DNA from: Cladophialophora immunda
Taxonomy: Eukaryota > Ascomycota > Eurotiomycetes > Chaetothyriales > Herpotrichiellaceae
Length of the DNA: 16,278 nt
Reading direction: 5' to 3'
Assembly: GCF_000835495.1 (NCBI RefSeq)
Contig: NW_015622561.1
Location: 1 to 16,278 of the forward strand
A program made the position numbers and the translations under genes. The notes below the pieces were generated by a model, which saw only the letters and a program-made list of their open reading frames with translations, ran no database searches and had not been told where the DNA came from. Positions within the stretch are counted from its first letter, which is position 1, and the number at the start of each line of letters is the position of its first letter. Positions 15,893-16,278 of this stretch are shown piece after piece.

Positions 15893-16249
15893 TCAGGGGA
15901 AGTCCCTATAATGCGCTTTCGTTTTGGCCGAACAATAAATTTCACATACCGTATATGACGGAAACGGAATAAAGACCTTCCTTCCCCGGCGAGCTGGGGG
16001 TGGAAAGATCAAGATCCCTGTCTGAGGCGATTGACTGTAGAAAGGAACGAGAGGGTGAAGAGGCGGTGACACGAGGAGTCTACCTGCCTCGTGGGAGCTG
16101 GGATAAGACACGATGTGAGCAGTTAATGTATGCAAGAAGAATGCCCGTGAAGATCGCAGCTTGTCCACATCTAGGTCCGCCGCGGCCGAATTTAGAACTG
16201 CTTTGTCTTTCGCAATCTGCTCCGCAACCGCAGGAACGCGGCTTTGCAT
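15893..16249 (-). CDS. Possible N-terminal exon of an unknown protein
   Basis: The first ATG is at 16249. The first 45 or so residues (MQSRVPAVAEQIAKDKAVLN, then AAADLDVDKLRSSRAFFLHT) look like a real helical N-terminus. The rest is Pro/Ser-rich and shadow-like, so if the gene is real an intron probably begins within about 150 bases. Family unknown and length compatible with chance. Confidence 0.25.
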   Translation of the reverse strand: MQSRVPAVAEQIAKDKAVLNSAAADLDVDKLRSSRAFFLHTLTAHIVSYPSSHEAGRLLVSPPLHPLVPFYSQSPQTGILIFPPPARRGRKVFIPFPSYTVCEIYCSAKTKAHYRDFP

Positions 16250-16259
16250 AGGAACATGT

Positions 16260-16278
16260 ACACACACACACACACACA
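16260..16278. repeat. (AC)n microsatellite at right edge
   Basis: Alternating A and C fills the final 19 bases and runs off the window, so the total length is unknown. Confidence 0.9.

Noticed and set aside
1..16278. tRNA, rRNA, CRISPR, riboswitch or prokaryotic operon
   Set aside because: No cloverleaf with a matching B-box, no rRNA-like block, no spaced repeats and no Shine-Dalgarno-led gene strings were seen.

Overview
The window looks like nuclear DNA of a filamentous ascomycete fungus. This is inferred from near-50% GC, pyrimidine-rich leaders before start codons, GT-AG splice-like signals, an intact fungal Tc1/IS630-type transposase, a PiggyBac-like remnant, and a 468-residue protein resembling a multicopy fungal family I recall. 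The species cannot be named. There are no rRNA, tRNA or CRISPR features. The edges are low-complexity (poly-C left, CA repeat right).

Layout. 1-185 (-): coding-like remnant running off the left edge, with one TGA. 414-749 (+): Cys-rich C-terminus of a decayed PiggyBac-type transposase. 750-2663: no supported gene. 2664-4070 (+): intact 468-aa protein of unknown function. 4171-5163 (-): intact DD34E transposase. 5164-6395: no supported gene. 6396-7091 (-): 231-aa protein of unknown function with a nuclear-localisation-like tail and an AAATGACTC inverted repeat in its promoter. 8150-9817 (+): ankyrin-repeat protein, then a long same-frame extension behind a TGA. 10681-11811 (+): 301-aa protein ending in a SUMO-interacting-like motif, again with a same-frame extension behind a TGA. 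12074-12324 (+): isolated coding-like segment. 12417-12986 (-): a RING-finger/coiled-coil gene with a SUMO-interacting-like tail and two in-frame TAGs. 13617-14730 (+): badly broken gene of unknown function. 14731-16278: weak reading frames only.

The main message is a mosaic of transposons, a few intact orphan genes and many decayed genes. Most decay consists of isolated stops that a single transition explains, in frames that otherwise stay coding-like. The most distinctive object is the RING gene: all eight zinc ligands, a basic coiled coil and a C-terminal ILILDSDSE, the architecture of a SUMO-targeted ubiquitin ligase, missed by ordinary ORF calling because of its two TAG codons. No operon-like cooperation is visible; links between neighbours are speculative.
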